Below are positions 37,404-47,215 of a DNA stretch of 59,546 nucleotides, piece by piece. Under the pieces are notes generated by a model. The model did no database searches and was not told the DNA's origin. It saw nothing but the letters and a program-made list of their open reading frames with translations. The stretch's first letter is position 1. The number at the start of each line of letters is the position of its first letter. Source of the stretch: Candidatus Dojkabacteria bacterium (GTDB lineage: Bacteria; Patescibacteriota; Dojkabacteria; B142; WJKM01); assembly GCA_014729085.1 (NCBI GenBank), contig WJKM01000012.1, forward strand, positions 1-59,546, in the 5' to 3' direction. A program made the translations under genes and the position numbers.

Positions 37404-37426
37404 ACCTCCTTTGGAGGATTTTTTTT
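37404..37426 (+). terminator. Intrinsic terminator after the phosphohexomutase gene
   Basis: Stem CCTCC (37405-37409) and GGAGG (37413-37417) with a TTT loop, followed by eight T residues (37419-37426). The stem is only five GC-rich pairs, but the T-run makes it a convincing rho-independent terminator. Confidence 0.75.
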
Positions 37427-37456
37427 CATATATCATTAAAATTATTCCAAATCATA

Positions 37457-38437
37457 ATGAAACAAAAAATTGTAACGCTAGGTGGAGGGACAGGATCACT
37501 AATGATTTTAACTGGACTGCGGAAATATAAAGAAGTAAAAGTATCCACAATAATGGCCATGGCCGATGATGGCGGAAGTACTGGTAGAATGAGAGAAGAA
37601 TTTAATATGCCTGCTTTTGGGGGAGATTTTCGAGACGCTTTAGTAGGTCTAGCCGAAAATGAATCTTTAAAAGACATTTTCACTCATCGTTTTGAACGAG
37701 GGAAAGAACTTAAGGGGCATAGTGTAGGAAATATTATTTTACTTGGACTTTTTGAAGCAACAGAAGGAGATATCCCCAAAGCTCTCGACATAGCACATAA
37801 AATACTTAGAGTTAGAGGAAAAGTATATCCCTCGACCACAGAAAATATTAAGCTTGTATGCGAGTATGATGATGGAACGATCCTTGATAGTCAACATAAA
37901 ATCGATAATCTACCATTAAAAAATGGAAGAAGAGTAGTAGATTGTAGACTTGAACCACAACCTAAAGCATATGAAGAAGCAATTAAGGTTATAAAACAAG
38001 CAGATAAAATAGTGCTCGGACCAGGGGATTTATATTCAAATGTTATTGCAAATATATTAGTAAAAGGCATAGGAGAAGCAATCAATAAATCAAAAGCCAA
38101 AAAAATTTATGTTGTTAATCTGATGACCAAATTTAACCAAACACATAAAATGAAATCCCTGGATTTTGTGCAAGAAGTTGAAAAATATCTCAAGGGAGAT
38201 ATTGATTATGTGATTGTCAATAATTCTGACCTTCCTAAAAAAATCAATAATCATTATGAAAATGAAAAATGGTTCATGGTCCAAGATAATATACCTGAAG
38301 ATGTTTCCTATAAAGTAATTCGAGAAAAAATTTGGCTCGAAGGCAAGGAGTTTAAAAGGGTATCAAGCGATGTAGTTCCTCGAAGCTTTATAAGACACGA
38401 TCCAAAAAAAATTGCAGAAATAATCGTCGGCCTATAG
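37457..38437 (+). CDS. yvcK: YvcK/CofD-like gluconeogenesis factor
   Basis: A 326-residue cytoplasmic protein of the YvcK (GlmR) branch of the CofD family, which binds UDP-sugars and helps direct carbon to cell-wall precursors in Firmicutes. Diagnostic segments are KIVTLGGGTGSLMILTGL (4-21), MADDGGSTGRMREEF (35-49), GDFRDALVGLA (55-65) and GHSVGNIILLGLFEA (about 90-104), followed by LVLGPGDLYSNVIANIL-type sequence in the middle and a C-terminal Asp/Lys-rich region. Length is normal. It sits just after the terminator of the phosphohexomutase gene. A role in balancing hexose-phosphate supply to peptidoglycan would fit that neighbour. Confidence 0.93.
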   Translation: MKQKIVTLGGGTGSLMILTGLRKYKEVKVSTIMAMADDGGSTGRMREEFNMPAFGGDFRDALVGLAENESLKDIFTHRFERGKELKGHSVGNIILLGLFEATEGDIPKALDIAHKILRVRGKVYPSTTENIKLVCEYDDGTILDSQHKIDNLPLKNGRRVVDCRLEPQPKAYEEAIKVIKQADKIVLGPGDLYSNVIANILVKGIGEAINKSKAKKIYVVNLMTKFNQTHKMKSLDFVQEVEKYLKGDIDYVIVNNSDLPKKINNHYENEKWFMVQDNIPEDVSYKVIREKIWLEGKEFKRVSSDVVPRSFIRHDPKKIAEIIVGL

Positions 38438-38588
38438 TACGTAATCAACTACTAATATTTTTCCTTTAATTTGTCAAGTCAATATTTTATACCTTCCATG
38501 ATTTTTCATATAATTCTATTACTTAAAAAGTTACAACAACTTAAATTTTCTGTTATCCTTTATTAGGTAACTTAAAAAGAAATTAGCT

Positions 38589-41500
38589 ATGACAAACGCT
38601 AGTGAAACTGGAGAAAAAAAGCCAGCTATAGAAAAACAAAAGAAAAATGCAGAAGACTCAAAGAAAACCTGGATAGATCAGGTTTTCAGCTCATGGTTAA
38701 AAAAAGATGAATTTATCAAAAAACAAAAACGCATAGAAAATAAAATAAGAAAAGCGAAAGAAGAGGCAAATCAAGCGCTAGGTAATTTTAACCAGGAATT
38801 TAGAACCAAGGTCAAAAAACTATCTAAAGAAGATAGGGAAAAACCTGCTCGAGTACTTGAAGAACTAAATAAGGTCTCTGAAGAAATACAGGAGCTATCT
38901 AAAAAAATTTCAACCTTAGAAGGGTCTGTAGAGACGCAAATTTATGAAGAAAGAATTAAAGACCTTCAAAATCTTCACAAAAGAATTGAAAGGGAAGTAC
39001 AGGACAAAACAGAAAAAACAAAACAGCTTGAAAAAATTAAACAAAGAGAAGCTGCTCTTTATCTCAGAGAACTCCATAGGAATGATCATTCGGAAATAGC
39101 AAGGCTGGATTCAAGTTTGCTGGGTATGAAGTATGATCTCCTTCAACAAACTTCTCAACTAGAAGATATAGCACAAATTAATGAGCCGTTATACCAATCA
39201 CTTCGTGAATACCACAATAAACTCAACGTACTTCAAAAACAAGAAAAAATTGGGGAAAAAACGCTTGAAACCCCAGATATATTAAGCGACTCGGACCTAA
39301 AACAAAGAATTGAGAGAGACAGAAAAAGATACCAGCGAACAGCAGAAATCAAAAGTCTAAGGGAAAAACTTAGCAATCTTGAAGATGACTCTATTTATCT
39401 TTCTCCTAATATGCAACTAAGATATCTAAAACTCTTAAGAGAAAGTCTCCGAGATGCTATAGAATCAAATGGAGACTCGCCTTTTGTTGAAGATAGAGTC
39501 TTAGCGGAAATATTTGAAGATTTGCAGGTAAATCAAAACATTTCTACAGAAAAAATAGAAAACGAATTAGAAAAAATAAATCTTGTTATTCAAGCACATG
39601 AACAAAGTATATCAACTAAACTGGAAGATGTTAAAGATGTTGAACTCCGACAGAAGATAATAAAAAATCATGCGATACTTTTAAGTTCATATATTGGTAT
39701 CGAAAATCCGCAACTTATTGAAGAAATTCCCGATGAACACTTAAAACAACAGATTGAAGAGAGTAGAGGGAGAATACAATTTGCTGAATCTATTGAACAA
39801 GCTACAAATTACGAAAAACAACTACGAAAACGATTCGATGCAATTGCCGAACAAAACGAGCAAGAGGGGTTAAATGAATTTATACATGGACTCGAAGAAA
39901 TGCAGCTTTCCTATATGAAAGAATACGAATCTTTAAGGAAAATGGAACGGGAAGGACCTATCGAGCAACGAGAACAATTAGCCAAAACATTTATAAGACG
40001 TAGAATAATGGATGAATTTTCAGATATAAGCAAAATTAAGGCTCTATATGGAGATAAATACGCCACAATAGCATTACCTGAACTTGATTTTGGTTCTAGA
40101 AAAAAAGAAATGAACGACTTCCAACAAAATCTTCTGGCCGAACTTGAATTGAAATATAATATCAGCAGTAAAGGAATGAATTACGAAGAAATGGAGACTT
40201 TACCGGAAGATAGAGAAAAAGCCAATAGGAAAGCCCAAGAAATATATACAGATATTAGTACTCAACTTGAAGATATCATACAAAACCAAATTACAAGCCA
40301 AGAGATCATCAGCACAATTGAAAAAAATCCAGAATACAGACATAGATTTGAATCAAGTATAAAGCAAGATATTAAAATTGCAAGAATAAAATCAGAACTG
40401 AAAAATCAAGATCTTGCAGGCTTATCAAATGAGAATATGAATCAAATCCTCAGAAAAATAGAAGGACATGATTCAGAAAACCTTGATGCATTGCTTTCTG
40501 AATTTGGAATTACCTTAAAACAAGACAATCTACAAAACCTCCGTGATTCTTTTACTAATATTGAAAACTTATTTGAAGAAGATTTGAGTACCCGGAAACC
40601 CAAATATGAAATTATTGCTACACCTAATGGTCTAAGTATTGCGTTTAATGAAGTAGAAGAACTCAATAAATCTATATTGGGAAATCAGGAGACCCAATAT
40701 CTACCAGAAACACTTGCCGTTACTTTAAAATCTGCAGATACCTTTCAACAATTTGCAAATACGGACAGAAAAGAGAATCTATGGAATGGCAATATTATTA
40801 TTATTGGTTCAAATGCTGGACAAGTTGAGCTATCCCATGAAGTGCAACATGCAGTTTTAAGAAATCTGAAATCCGAAAAACTAGCACCCAAATATGCTAA
40901 ATTTAATGACACCGTAGAAGAATTAGCAATAAACTTGGCAACAGGAGCATTGTGGGACGAACTTGTTCTAGATAAAGAAATCCAAAATCCACAAAGAATT
41001 TCACTTGCTGCATTAGCTTACGTAACTCCCGATTCATTAGGAAAAGAAGATGAATTTAAACTCTATAAAATTTTAGAATACAGTAAAAGAATTGCTCAAG
41101 AAGAAATTAATGTGTATCAGAATGGTAAACTTGGTGAAATTGCCGAGCAAGATATTTTTGGAGAAATAATAGCAGACATCTTAATCTCAAATATTGATAA
41201 AGAAGGTAGATACAATCTAGATGCAGCATTAGAACAAATTGAGCTTCACTTTCAAAATGATGAAAACTATCAATTCAATCTGGCAGAGATTAACCAAAGA
41301 CTCCATCTTGATCAACTGAGAATTCAAGACTATTTTGGATTGTCATCCGGAGAACCAATTCCTGAGGATTTAATAGAAAAATATCAACTCCTACAAAACA
41401 ATCCAGGATTTGAATTCAATGTTGTAGCTCCTATGGATACACGAGGCAGAGCCAATATTGCTTTTGATCATAAAATGGGAGATCGAGGGAAAAAATCAAA

Positions 41501-43547
41501 AGCAGCAACAGAAAATCCTATGGAAGTAGATATGCTTTCTGCTGCAGAAGCTCCATTTCCACTTGGACCAATTTTCAATTTATTCACAAGACTAAAGAAA
41601 AAACCTGACCCGGGGCCTATTGAATACCATGTGTCTAGAGGACTTGGAAGTTTGGGAGGACCTAAAAACTTTTTTAACTATTATGCAAGAGGAAGAGGAT
41701 GGGGTGGAATTATCAGAAAACTTTATGACGTACCAATTATCGGACCGATTACCAAGGCAATTATTCCTGAACCTATGACAAAATTTGGATCAAGCTCAAA
41801 AATATTAGCTGACATTCCACCTTTTGGAAAAGCATTTGATCAGATATCAAAAGATTTATTTCCTGGGTTTAATAAATGGCTTAAAGAAAAATTTCCTGGA
41901 AGACCGCCAGCATATGAAGCTATTACACCACATGCTTCAGAATGGTGGGAAAAACAAATTCAGGTGATGATTGCAAACTTAGGACCAGAAGGCATAGGCC
42001 TAAGCGGTGATGAAATACAAAGAATCATGGGAGAACTGCCTGGAATAAAATATGACTTTGAAAATGGACGTCTAAAGTTTGAAAAAACACGTCATAATAT
42101 GGAAGAAATAGATGAAGAGGGTATGCATAGGGGAAGAATTAAACAAGAATTTATAAACGATGTTATTGATACAGACCGATATGTTGACGATACTCTGTCA
42201 ATTTCAACGCAGGACGAAGTGGGAGAACTTGCAAAAGCAATGCACGAAGCCTACGATAGAGATAATTACGCATATACAATGAATGACCTTATTACTGCTT
42301 CACATATTTCTCACGACTTAGGTATTAATGCTATGAATCCGCGAAGTGTCAGAAATGAATATTATGAAACAACTCAGGGAGGTGAATGGACAGAAATGCA
42401 CCATCCAGAATTCGGTCTAATTAGAAAAAGCGATCACATTTGGTATAGCCTTGAAGAACCTGATAGAAAACTTGGTTATGCCAAGAGAGGTGTTGTTATT
42501 AATGTAAACGGAGAAGAAAAATTCTTCACTCTAAATGCAAGTCACGAATTAATGCGAAGGTACAATCTGTACCATATTGATAAAACACTACAGAATGGGC
42601 TACCTCCTATTACAATCAGAATGCAGGAGAATAGATATGAACCAAATCCCAATGCCAGAGTATTCGATAATTTCTATGGTATAGGAAACTTTGCTTTAAA
42701 TGAAGATTTGCTCAATAACAGAAATTTCATAAGTGACCCAAGAAATCAAAAGATATTAAGTAAATATGGAAGTATTGGCAACTTTGGCAGATTTGAATTA
42801 AGCGATAATTACGCTTGGTATTATGAACCCAAAGATCAAAAACACTATGTGCATGAAGTGAGAAGAAGAAGGGATACAGGAGAAAAAATTGAATATAAAT
42901 TTTACAATCCTACTGCATATAAAATGCCTCTTCCAAATATAGAAGGCGATGAAAAAATAGCAGAAAATTGGAGAAGAAAAACAGAGTTTGACTTCTTCTC
43001 TGTTTATGATGGTCTTAAAGAACAATATCAATATCTCGATGAATTTGTTCAGAGATGTGCTGAGTATAGCAGATATGAAAGAAAGGCGTATTATGCTATG
43101 ACATTCTGGGAATGCTTCAAATGGTGGATACAAAAGTTTGGCGGAGCTTTTATGATTGGTAGTGTAATTGGAGCAGCTATTACTGGAGCTCCTTTATATG
43201 CAGGTATTTTTTTGACAACCCTTGCACTTCAAACTGTAGGTTCAAATATTGCCCAATACAAATGGCAACTACAGAAAGTAAGAAGGGGAAGGGCACTAAA
43301 AGAAATTGCTCGTATGATTTCAATCAAAGGTATGTACGATCCTTTAATCAAAGGAGAAACCCTAAGCAGGTTAGATCGGTGGTTCTTACTACAACAACAA
43401 AGTACAAACGAAGCCATGATGGAGGATATAGCAAAGGAAAAAATACCTGAAGGGTCTTTTGATAGCGACGATCTAGCCAACAAGATAATTGGTTCTGTAT
43501 TTGGTAAGGAAGGTATGATAATGAAAGCATTAAGTGGTGCTGGATAG
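38589..43547 (+). CDS. Giant coiled-coil protein with zincin-like HExxH motif (unknown)
   Basis: A 1652-residue protein I do not recognise as a whole. Residues 1-480 are very rich in Lys, Glu and Gln heptads and should form long coiled coils. Residues about 660-900 look like a folded domain containing NIIIIGSNAGQVELSHEVQHAVL; HEVQH (750-754) is an HExxH motif after a hydrophobic strand, and VEELAINLATG (776-786) supplies a possible third ligand Glu 23 residues later, as in gluzincins. Residues about 980-1300 are Gly/Pro/Lys-rich and partly disordered, residues 1300-1500 contain many aromatic residues, and a hydrophobic hairpin at about 1517-1555 (IGSVIGAAITGAPLYAGIFL) may cross a membrane. 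There is no signal peptide. It opens a five-gene cluster to 50380. The peptidase suggestion is inference. Confidence 0.75.
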   Translation: MTNASETGEKKPAIEKQKKNAEDSKKTWIDQVFSSWLKKDEFIKKQKRIENKIRKAKEEANQALGNFNQEFRTKVKKLSKEDREKPARVLEELNKVSEEIQELSKKISTLEGSVETQIYEERIKDLQNLHKRIEREVQDKTEKTKQLEKIKQREAALYLRELHRNDHSEIARLDSSLLGMKYDLLQQTSQLEDIAQINEPLYQSLREYHNKLNVLQKQEKIGEKTLETPDILSDSDLKQRIERDRKRYQRTAEIKSLREKLSNLEDDSIYLSPNMQLRYLKLLRESLRDAIESNGDSPFVEDRVLAEIFEDLQVNQNISTEKIENELEKINLVIQAHEQSISTKLEDVKDVELRQKIIKNHAILLSSYIGIENPQLIEEIPDEHLKQQIEESRGRIQFAESIEQATNYEKQLRKRFDAIAEQNEQEGLNEFIHGLEEMQLSYMKEYESLRKMEREGPIEQREQLAKTFIRRRIMDEFSDISKIKALYGDKYATIALPELDFGSRKKEMNDFQQNLLAELELKYNISSKGMNYEEMETLPEDREKANRKAQEIYTDISTQLEDIIQNQITSQEIISTIEKNPEYRHRFESSIKQDIKIARIKSELKNQDLAGLSNENMNQILRKIEGHDSENLDALLSEFGITLKQDNLQNLRDSFTNIENLFEEDLSTRKPKYEIIATPNGLSIAFNEVEELNKSILGNQETQYLPETLAVTLKSADTFQQFANTDRKENLWNGNIIIIGSNAGQVELSHEVQHAVLRNLKSEKLAPKYAKFNDTVEELAINLATGALWDELVLDKEIQNPQRISLAALAYVTPDSLGKEDEFKLYKILEYSKRIAQEEINVYQNGKLGEIAEQDIFGEIIADILISNIDKEGRYNLDAALEQIELHFQNDENYQFNLAEINQRLHLDQLRIQDYFGLSSGEPIPEDLIEKYQLLQNNPGFEFNVVAPMDTRGRANIAFDHKMGDRGKKSKAATENPMEVDMLSAAEAPFPLGPIFNLFTRLKKKPDPGPIEYHVSRGLGSLGGPKNFFNYYARGRGWGGIIRKLYDVPIIGPITKAIIPEPMTKFGSSSKILADIPPFGKAFDQISKDLFPGFNKWLKEKFPGRPPAYEAITPHASEWWEKQIQVMIANLGPEGIGLSGDEIQRIMGELPGIKYDFENGRLKFEKTRHNMEEIDEEGMHRGRIKQEFINDVIDTDRYVDDTLSISTQDEVGELAKAMHEAYDRDNYAYTMNDLITASHISHDLGINAMNPRSVRNEYYETTQGGEWTEMHHPEFGLIRKSDHIWYSLEEPDRKLGYAKRGVVINVNGEEKFFTLNASHELMRRYNLYHIDKTLQNGLPPITIRMQENRYEPNPNARVFDNFYGIGNFALNEDLLNNRNFISDPRNQKILSKYGSIGNFGRFELSDNYAWYYEPKDQKHYVHEVRRRRDTGEKIEYKFYNPTAYKMPLPNIEGDEKIAENWRRKTEFDFFSVYDGLKEQYQYLDEFVQRCAEYSRYERKAYYAMTFWECFKWWIQKFGGAFMIGSVIGAAITGAPLYAGIFLTTLALQTVGSNIAQYKWQLQKVRRGRALKEIARMISIKGMYDPLIKGETLSRLDRWFLLQQQSTNEAMMEDIAKEKIPEGSFDSDDLANKIIGSVFGKEGMIMKALSGAG

Positions 43548-43599
43548 GGAATTTAAAACTTTTCATATTAAATTGTAAACTTAACAAATTATAACAATA

Positions 43600-44040
43600 A
43601 TGTACATTGACTCCGAAATGCTTAAAATTATCTGTAAAAATTCAGGACTTGATGAGGTTCAAACAGATATTTTTGTAAAAAATTATAGATACTACTTATT
43701 TGAGTTAATAATTGCAAAAATTTTTAATAAATACGCTGAAAAAACTACAGACTCTCAAAAAAAGGAACTTGAGAAAACAATGCTTAAGATTAGAAAATTT
43801 GGCAAAATGGAAGACCAACAAAAAGTACTAGATATAATTAAAAAAACGATGGCTAAATACCCAGATCTTCTTGAAGAAATTAGGAACCAACAGAACGAAT
43901 TAAATTCCAAATTAGTATTTGACTATCTTAAAACTGCAGATAGCGAATCTCAAGTGGAACTTCTTACCTATCTACTTGCCCAACAAAAGCAAACCAAAAT
44001 TATTAAAGACAAACTTGATAAAAAATCTCCTAATCAGTAA
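43600..44040 (+). CDS. Small helical protein, 146 residues, unknown
   Basis: I do not recognise this protein. It is soluble, all-helical by composition and charged (Lys/Glu), with an early leucine/phenylalanine-rich helix (YYLFELIIAKIFNKYAE) and two later Lys/Glu helices. Two elements, KYPDLLEEI and LVFDYLKTADSESQVELLTYL, look like a short tandem helical arrangement. It lies 52 bases after the giant coiled-coil gene and 114 bases before the VirB6-like gene, which has its own promoter; it may therefore be read through from 38589. Confidence 0.65.
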   Translation: MYIDSEMLKIICKNSGLDEVQTDIFVKNYRYYLFELIIAKIFNKYAEKTTDSQKKELEKTMLKIRKFGKMEDQQKVLDIIKKTMAKYPDLLEEIRNQQNELNSKLVFDYLKTADSESQVELLTYLLAQQKQTKIIKDKLDKKSPNQ

Positions 44041-44089
44041 ATTTTTCATTAAACCCGTAGATTGATAAGATTAATGAAAATATTATCCT

Positions 44090-44118
44090 TTGACCTTTAA
44101 AATTATATACTCTATACT
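44090..44118 (+). promoter_or_regulatory. Promoter inside the giant-protein cluster (gene at 44155)
   Basis: TTGACC (44090-44095), 17-base spacer, TATACT (44113-44118). This is a near-consensus promoter with a leader of about 31 bases, so the last three genes of the cluster can be transcribed separately from the first two. Confidence 0.7.
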
Positions 44119-44154
44119 AATTTTGTATATAAATATCCATTCAAATACCATATT

Positions 44155-45906
44155 ATGGAAAGCATTTTAAAAATCATCAATATTGATAAATTATTAGAAA
44201 AATACAAATTCCTAAAAATAGCATTCTGCTCATTATTACTGCTACCTTTTATTTTAGGATTATACATTCTAACGCAAACTGCCACTGTAGCCGAATCTTC
44301 TAATACTATAAAACTTGAAAAATATGGTAAAAGTTATATACCACAAACAGTAGGAGGTGCATATACTCTATCAACCGGAGAAACAACTGGTATGACATTT
44401 GACGAGGAAACTGGAGAGCTTAAGGAAGTTGAGGTAGAAAGATGTCAAGGATATATGTGTCAAACAATAAATGGTTTGGATGATTTAACCTCAGGTGGGC
44501 AATATGTTGAAATAGATCCAGATACAGGTGAAGTTGTAAGTTTTTATGAAGAACCCGGAGCTATGCAAACAGTTATTGCAACGGCAGGAAACTTCTACGA
44601 TCCTCCTGTTCAACCGGCAACTGACTGGGTAATGGCTGAATATGAAACTATAAAATCCAGATTATCGCCGGTTCAGGAAGTTCAGGCTCAGGAAAAATCA
44701 ACTGTTTATTTTCCAGGACTTGGCTATAACATTCTTCAACCAATCAGAACTTTTTGGAGTATGAATAGAAATATTGCATATGGTTTTGAAATAATAATTA
44801 TCTTCGTAATTGCATTCCTAATGCTTTTTAGACAAAAACTTGGAGGCCAAGAAGTAGTATCTCTACTTAATTCAATTCCAAGTATTATTCTTTCTTTAAT
44901 TCTTATTACTTTTAGTTACCCTTTATCTGGTTTATTTATAGATGTAATTACTGTTGGAGCAAACTTAGTGCAGTCTATTTTGGTATCTTCTCCAGGGGCA
45001 CCTGGATATAATACAGTTTGGAATGGAGAACTTGTTTACAGTACTTTCGATAAAGATTCCCAAATGACTGTATATCTTCGAACCGCTCACAACAAAGCAA
45101 TAGATATACTACCTGGAGGAGATGACGTACCTGAACTTGATATCAAAGAAGCAAAAACCGGTTTACAAATTGATGACCCGCTTGTGAGTGTCTGGCTTGT
45201 TTTTGGAACTGCAAATTTAGATGTAGAACCAGCAGATCTGGAAGATAACGCGATCTTTCCCAGTTCTTCAGTATTAATTGCACGAAGCCCAATAGGTGGA
45301 GTTGTCAATTCATTGAAGGATTTTTTAGTTGACAGTGATGCGGCTTCTACTTTGGCTTCTGGTTTATTAACTATAATTTTTTCATTTGCAGCTTTTATGG
45401 CCTCAATTAAAATATTTTTTTCTCTATTGAAAAGCTGGGCAACATTAATAATATATCCTATTGTTTCACCTTTTCTATTTTTAATAGCTGCTATACCATC
45501 CCAAACTGCAAAAATTATTCAATCTTATATTAAAACTATGTTGTCTGCATCATTATCATTTGTTGCAGTATATGCAGTATTTCTTTTCATAATTGTGATA
45601 TCTAATGAACCGTTGATTCATACATTCAAATTCACCCCTCCGCTTCTTGGCTATACCGGTGTAGATGATGCAGGAGTTGGAGCAGGGGGACAAATTGTAA
45701 GAACATTACTTGGCTTTGGTCTATTCATGGCAACACCTATGATCCCAGATGGAATAAAACAACTAATAGAACAGGGAACAACTGATCTTTTTGGTAAGAA
45801 AACAGCAGAAGCAGGTACTCAAGGTGCTTCCTCCGCAGCTATGCAATTGCTTGGACTTGCTCAAAATTTTATTAATAGAAGAAAACAAGAAACTTATAGA
45901 TCATAG
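44155..45906 (+). CDS. Polytopic membrane protein resembling VirB6/TrbL of type IV secretion
   Basis: A 583-residue protein. An N-terminal hydrophobic segment (about 22-42) is followed by an extracytoplasmic domain of about 160 residues (Tyr/Thr/Gly-rich), then transmembrane segments near 205-226, 235-260, 262-280, 398-426, 429-450, 464-482 and 515-537, with a second external loop between 285 and 395. The C-terminus is a cytoplasmic Ala/Gln-rich tail. This topology, the aromatic/Gly-rich helix SWATLIIYPIVSPFLFLIAA and the cluster of helices flanking a central loop resemble VirB6/TrbL channel components, and CPR genomes carry such proteins. The sequence similarity is too weak for certainty; no VirB4 ATPase or other canonical T4SS component is visible in the window. 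Confidence 0.5.
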   Translation: MESILKIINIDKLLEKYKFLKIAFCSLLLLPFILGLYILTQTATVAESSNTIKLEKYGKSYIPQTVGGAYTLSTGETTGMTFDEETGELKEVEVERCQGYMCQTINGLDDLTSGGQYVEIDPDTGEVVSFYEEPGAMQTVIATAGNFYDPPVQPATDWVMAEYETIKSRLSPVQEVQAQEKSTVYFPGLGYNILQPIRTFWSMNRNIAYGFEIIIIFVIAFLMLFRQKLGGQEVVSLLNSIPSIILSLILITFSYPLSGLFIDVITVGANLVQSILVSSPGAPGYNTVWNGELVYSTFDKDSQMTVYLRTAHNKAIDILPGGDDVPELDIKEAKTGLQIDDPLVSVWLVFGTANLDVEPADLEDNAIFPSSSVLIARSPIGGVVNSLKDFLVDSDAASTLASGLLTIIFSFAAFMASIKIFFSLLKSWATLIIYPIVSPFLFLIAAIPSQTAKIIQSYIKTMLSASLSFVAVYAVFLFIIVISNEPLIHTFKFTPPLLGYTGVDDAGVGAGGQIVRTLLGFGLFMATPMIPDGIKQLIEQGTTDLFGKKTAEAGTQGASSAAMQLLGLAQNFINRRKQETYRS

Positions 45907-45936
45907 ATAACTCAATAATTGATAATAAAATGACAC

Positions 45937-47199
45937 ATGATAAACAATATAAAGGACTTCAAAGAGCTAGAACAATTCGAAAAACAAATAACTGAAATAG
46001 AAGATAGACTTTTCCCCAAAATCCCTTTTGCTTTTACAAGATTTTTAACTCCTGGACCAGAACTAGTTGACAAAATAATTGAGAAATATTCTTCCTATCT
46101 CAATCAAAGACTGGATTTCGAGGATAAAAAAATTACGAATTTAATTACCAAATACAATAATCTCTGTAATGATGTTTTCAAGAAGTTTAATATACCACCT
46201 AATGTACATATAAATTATATGTCTTCAGTTGAACGAAACTTATTATTTTCTATGTATATAGCACAATACGCAAGGTTAATGCTTATAAAACCATCCCTTG
46301 CTAAGTACCAGCTTGAAAAAATTCTTTCAAAATCTGAAAGAGAACTTTTTGGAGTCTCTAGACTCCAAATTGAAGATATTCCTACGGCTCTATTTGAATT
46401 ATTTGATTTTCTGAAAACTGATGAGTTGGGAAATTTTGATACAGAAAAAACGATTAGGGAAGAAAACTCTACAAATAATATCAAAACTTTTCTAAGCACA
46501 ATACAAAGTCTTGGTATTCAAACTAAAACATTGTATTCAAGTTTTAAAAATCAGTCAAAACACATACCTTTTTCTTATATTCATAAAGATATAGTCCTAG
46601 ATATATGCGAGGCGGCCTCACAAACAATCATAGAAATATATATAAGAGAGTTGTATAAATTAATCAGTGAAAATGTTAAATTTCCAAATGCTTCTTATAC
46701 AATAAAAAAGAAGTTACAAAAAACAGCACTAGAATATTTAAATAAAGGAAATACAGAAAATGATGAGTATCAAATAGGTAAACAGATATATGAAAACGTT
46801 CAAATTCATCTTAATGCATTCGATGAAATAAAAAAATTTAAAGAGGATTTTATTCAATCGCTTACCCAAGAAACATTGAGGCTTAGCCTAAACCTGCTTA
46901 TAAATTGGCGGTCAATGCCAAAAAATCTATACTATATCAAGTTGAGAGAGGTAAATATCAATGAACAAATTAGTCCCGAAATAACACATGCTATCGATGT
47001 TTTTCGAATAGACGATGAAAATAATCTAATAGATGATTTGTATGAAACTTATGTCATTTCCTTTCCGTTTGATATCAAAATGTTAATGTACTCAACTGCT
47101 GAAAAAGGATACAAAATCCCTAACGAAATAAAAGATATGATTAATGTCTACCAAGAACCAAGCGCAATTAAACGTATGATAAAAAAAATAGGAATATAA
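45937..47199 (+). CDS. Hypothetical soluble helical protein, 420 residues
   Basis: I do not recognise this protein. It is entirely soluble, all-helical by composition, with Ile/Leu-rich helices throughout and no catalytic motif, P-loop or cysteine cluster. It opens with DFKELEQFEKQITEIEDRLF, a likely coiled coil. The C-terminal part (about 340-420) is more beta-like (LYYIKLREVNIN, YVISFPFDIKML). It sits between the VirB6-like protein (30-base gap) and the 1054-residue protein (16-base gap) on the same strand, so it is probably translated with them and could be a cytoplasmic partner or chaperone of the larger proteins. Confidence 0.7.
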   Translation: MINNIKDFKELEQFEKQITEIEDRLFPKIPFAFTRFLTPGPELVDKIIEKYSSYLNQRLDFEDKKITNLITKYNNLCNDVFKKFNIPPNVHINYMSSVERNLLFSMYIAQYARLMLIKPSLAKYQLEKILSKSERELFGVSRLQIEDIPTALFELFDFLKTDELGNFDTEKTIREENSTNNIKTFLSTIQSLGIQTKTLYSSFKNQSKHIPFSYIHKDIVLDICEAASQTIIEIYIRELYKLISENVKFPNASYTIKKKLQKTALEYLNKGNTENDEYQIGKQIYENVQIHLNAFDEIKKFKEDFIQSLTQETLRLSLNLLINWRSMPKNLYYIKLREVNINEQISPEITHAIDVFRIDDENNLIDDLYETYVISFPFDIKMLMYSTAEKGYKIPNEIKDMINVYQEPSAIKRMIKKIGI

Positions 47200-47215
47200 A
47201 TAAAATACAAATACA

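Noticed and set aside
37400-37417. On the minus strand the terminator stem reads AAAGGAGGTGA, a perfect Shine-Dalgarno sequence
   Set aside because: No minus-strand coding frame follows it, and the hairpin with eight T residues on the plus strand explains it as a terminator; the similarity to SD is coincidental.
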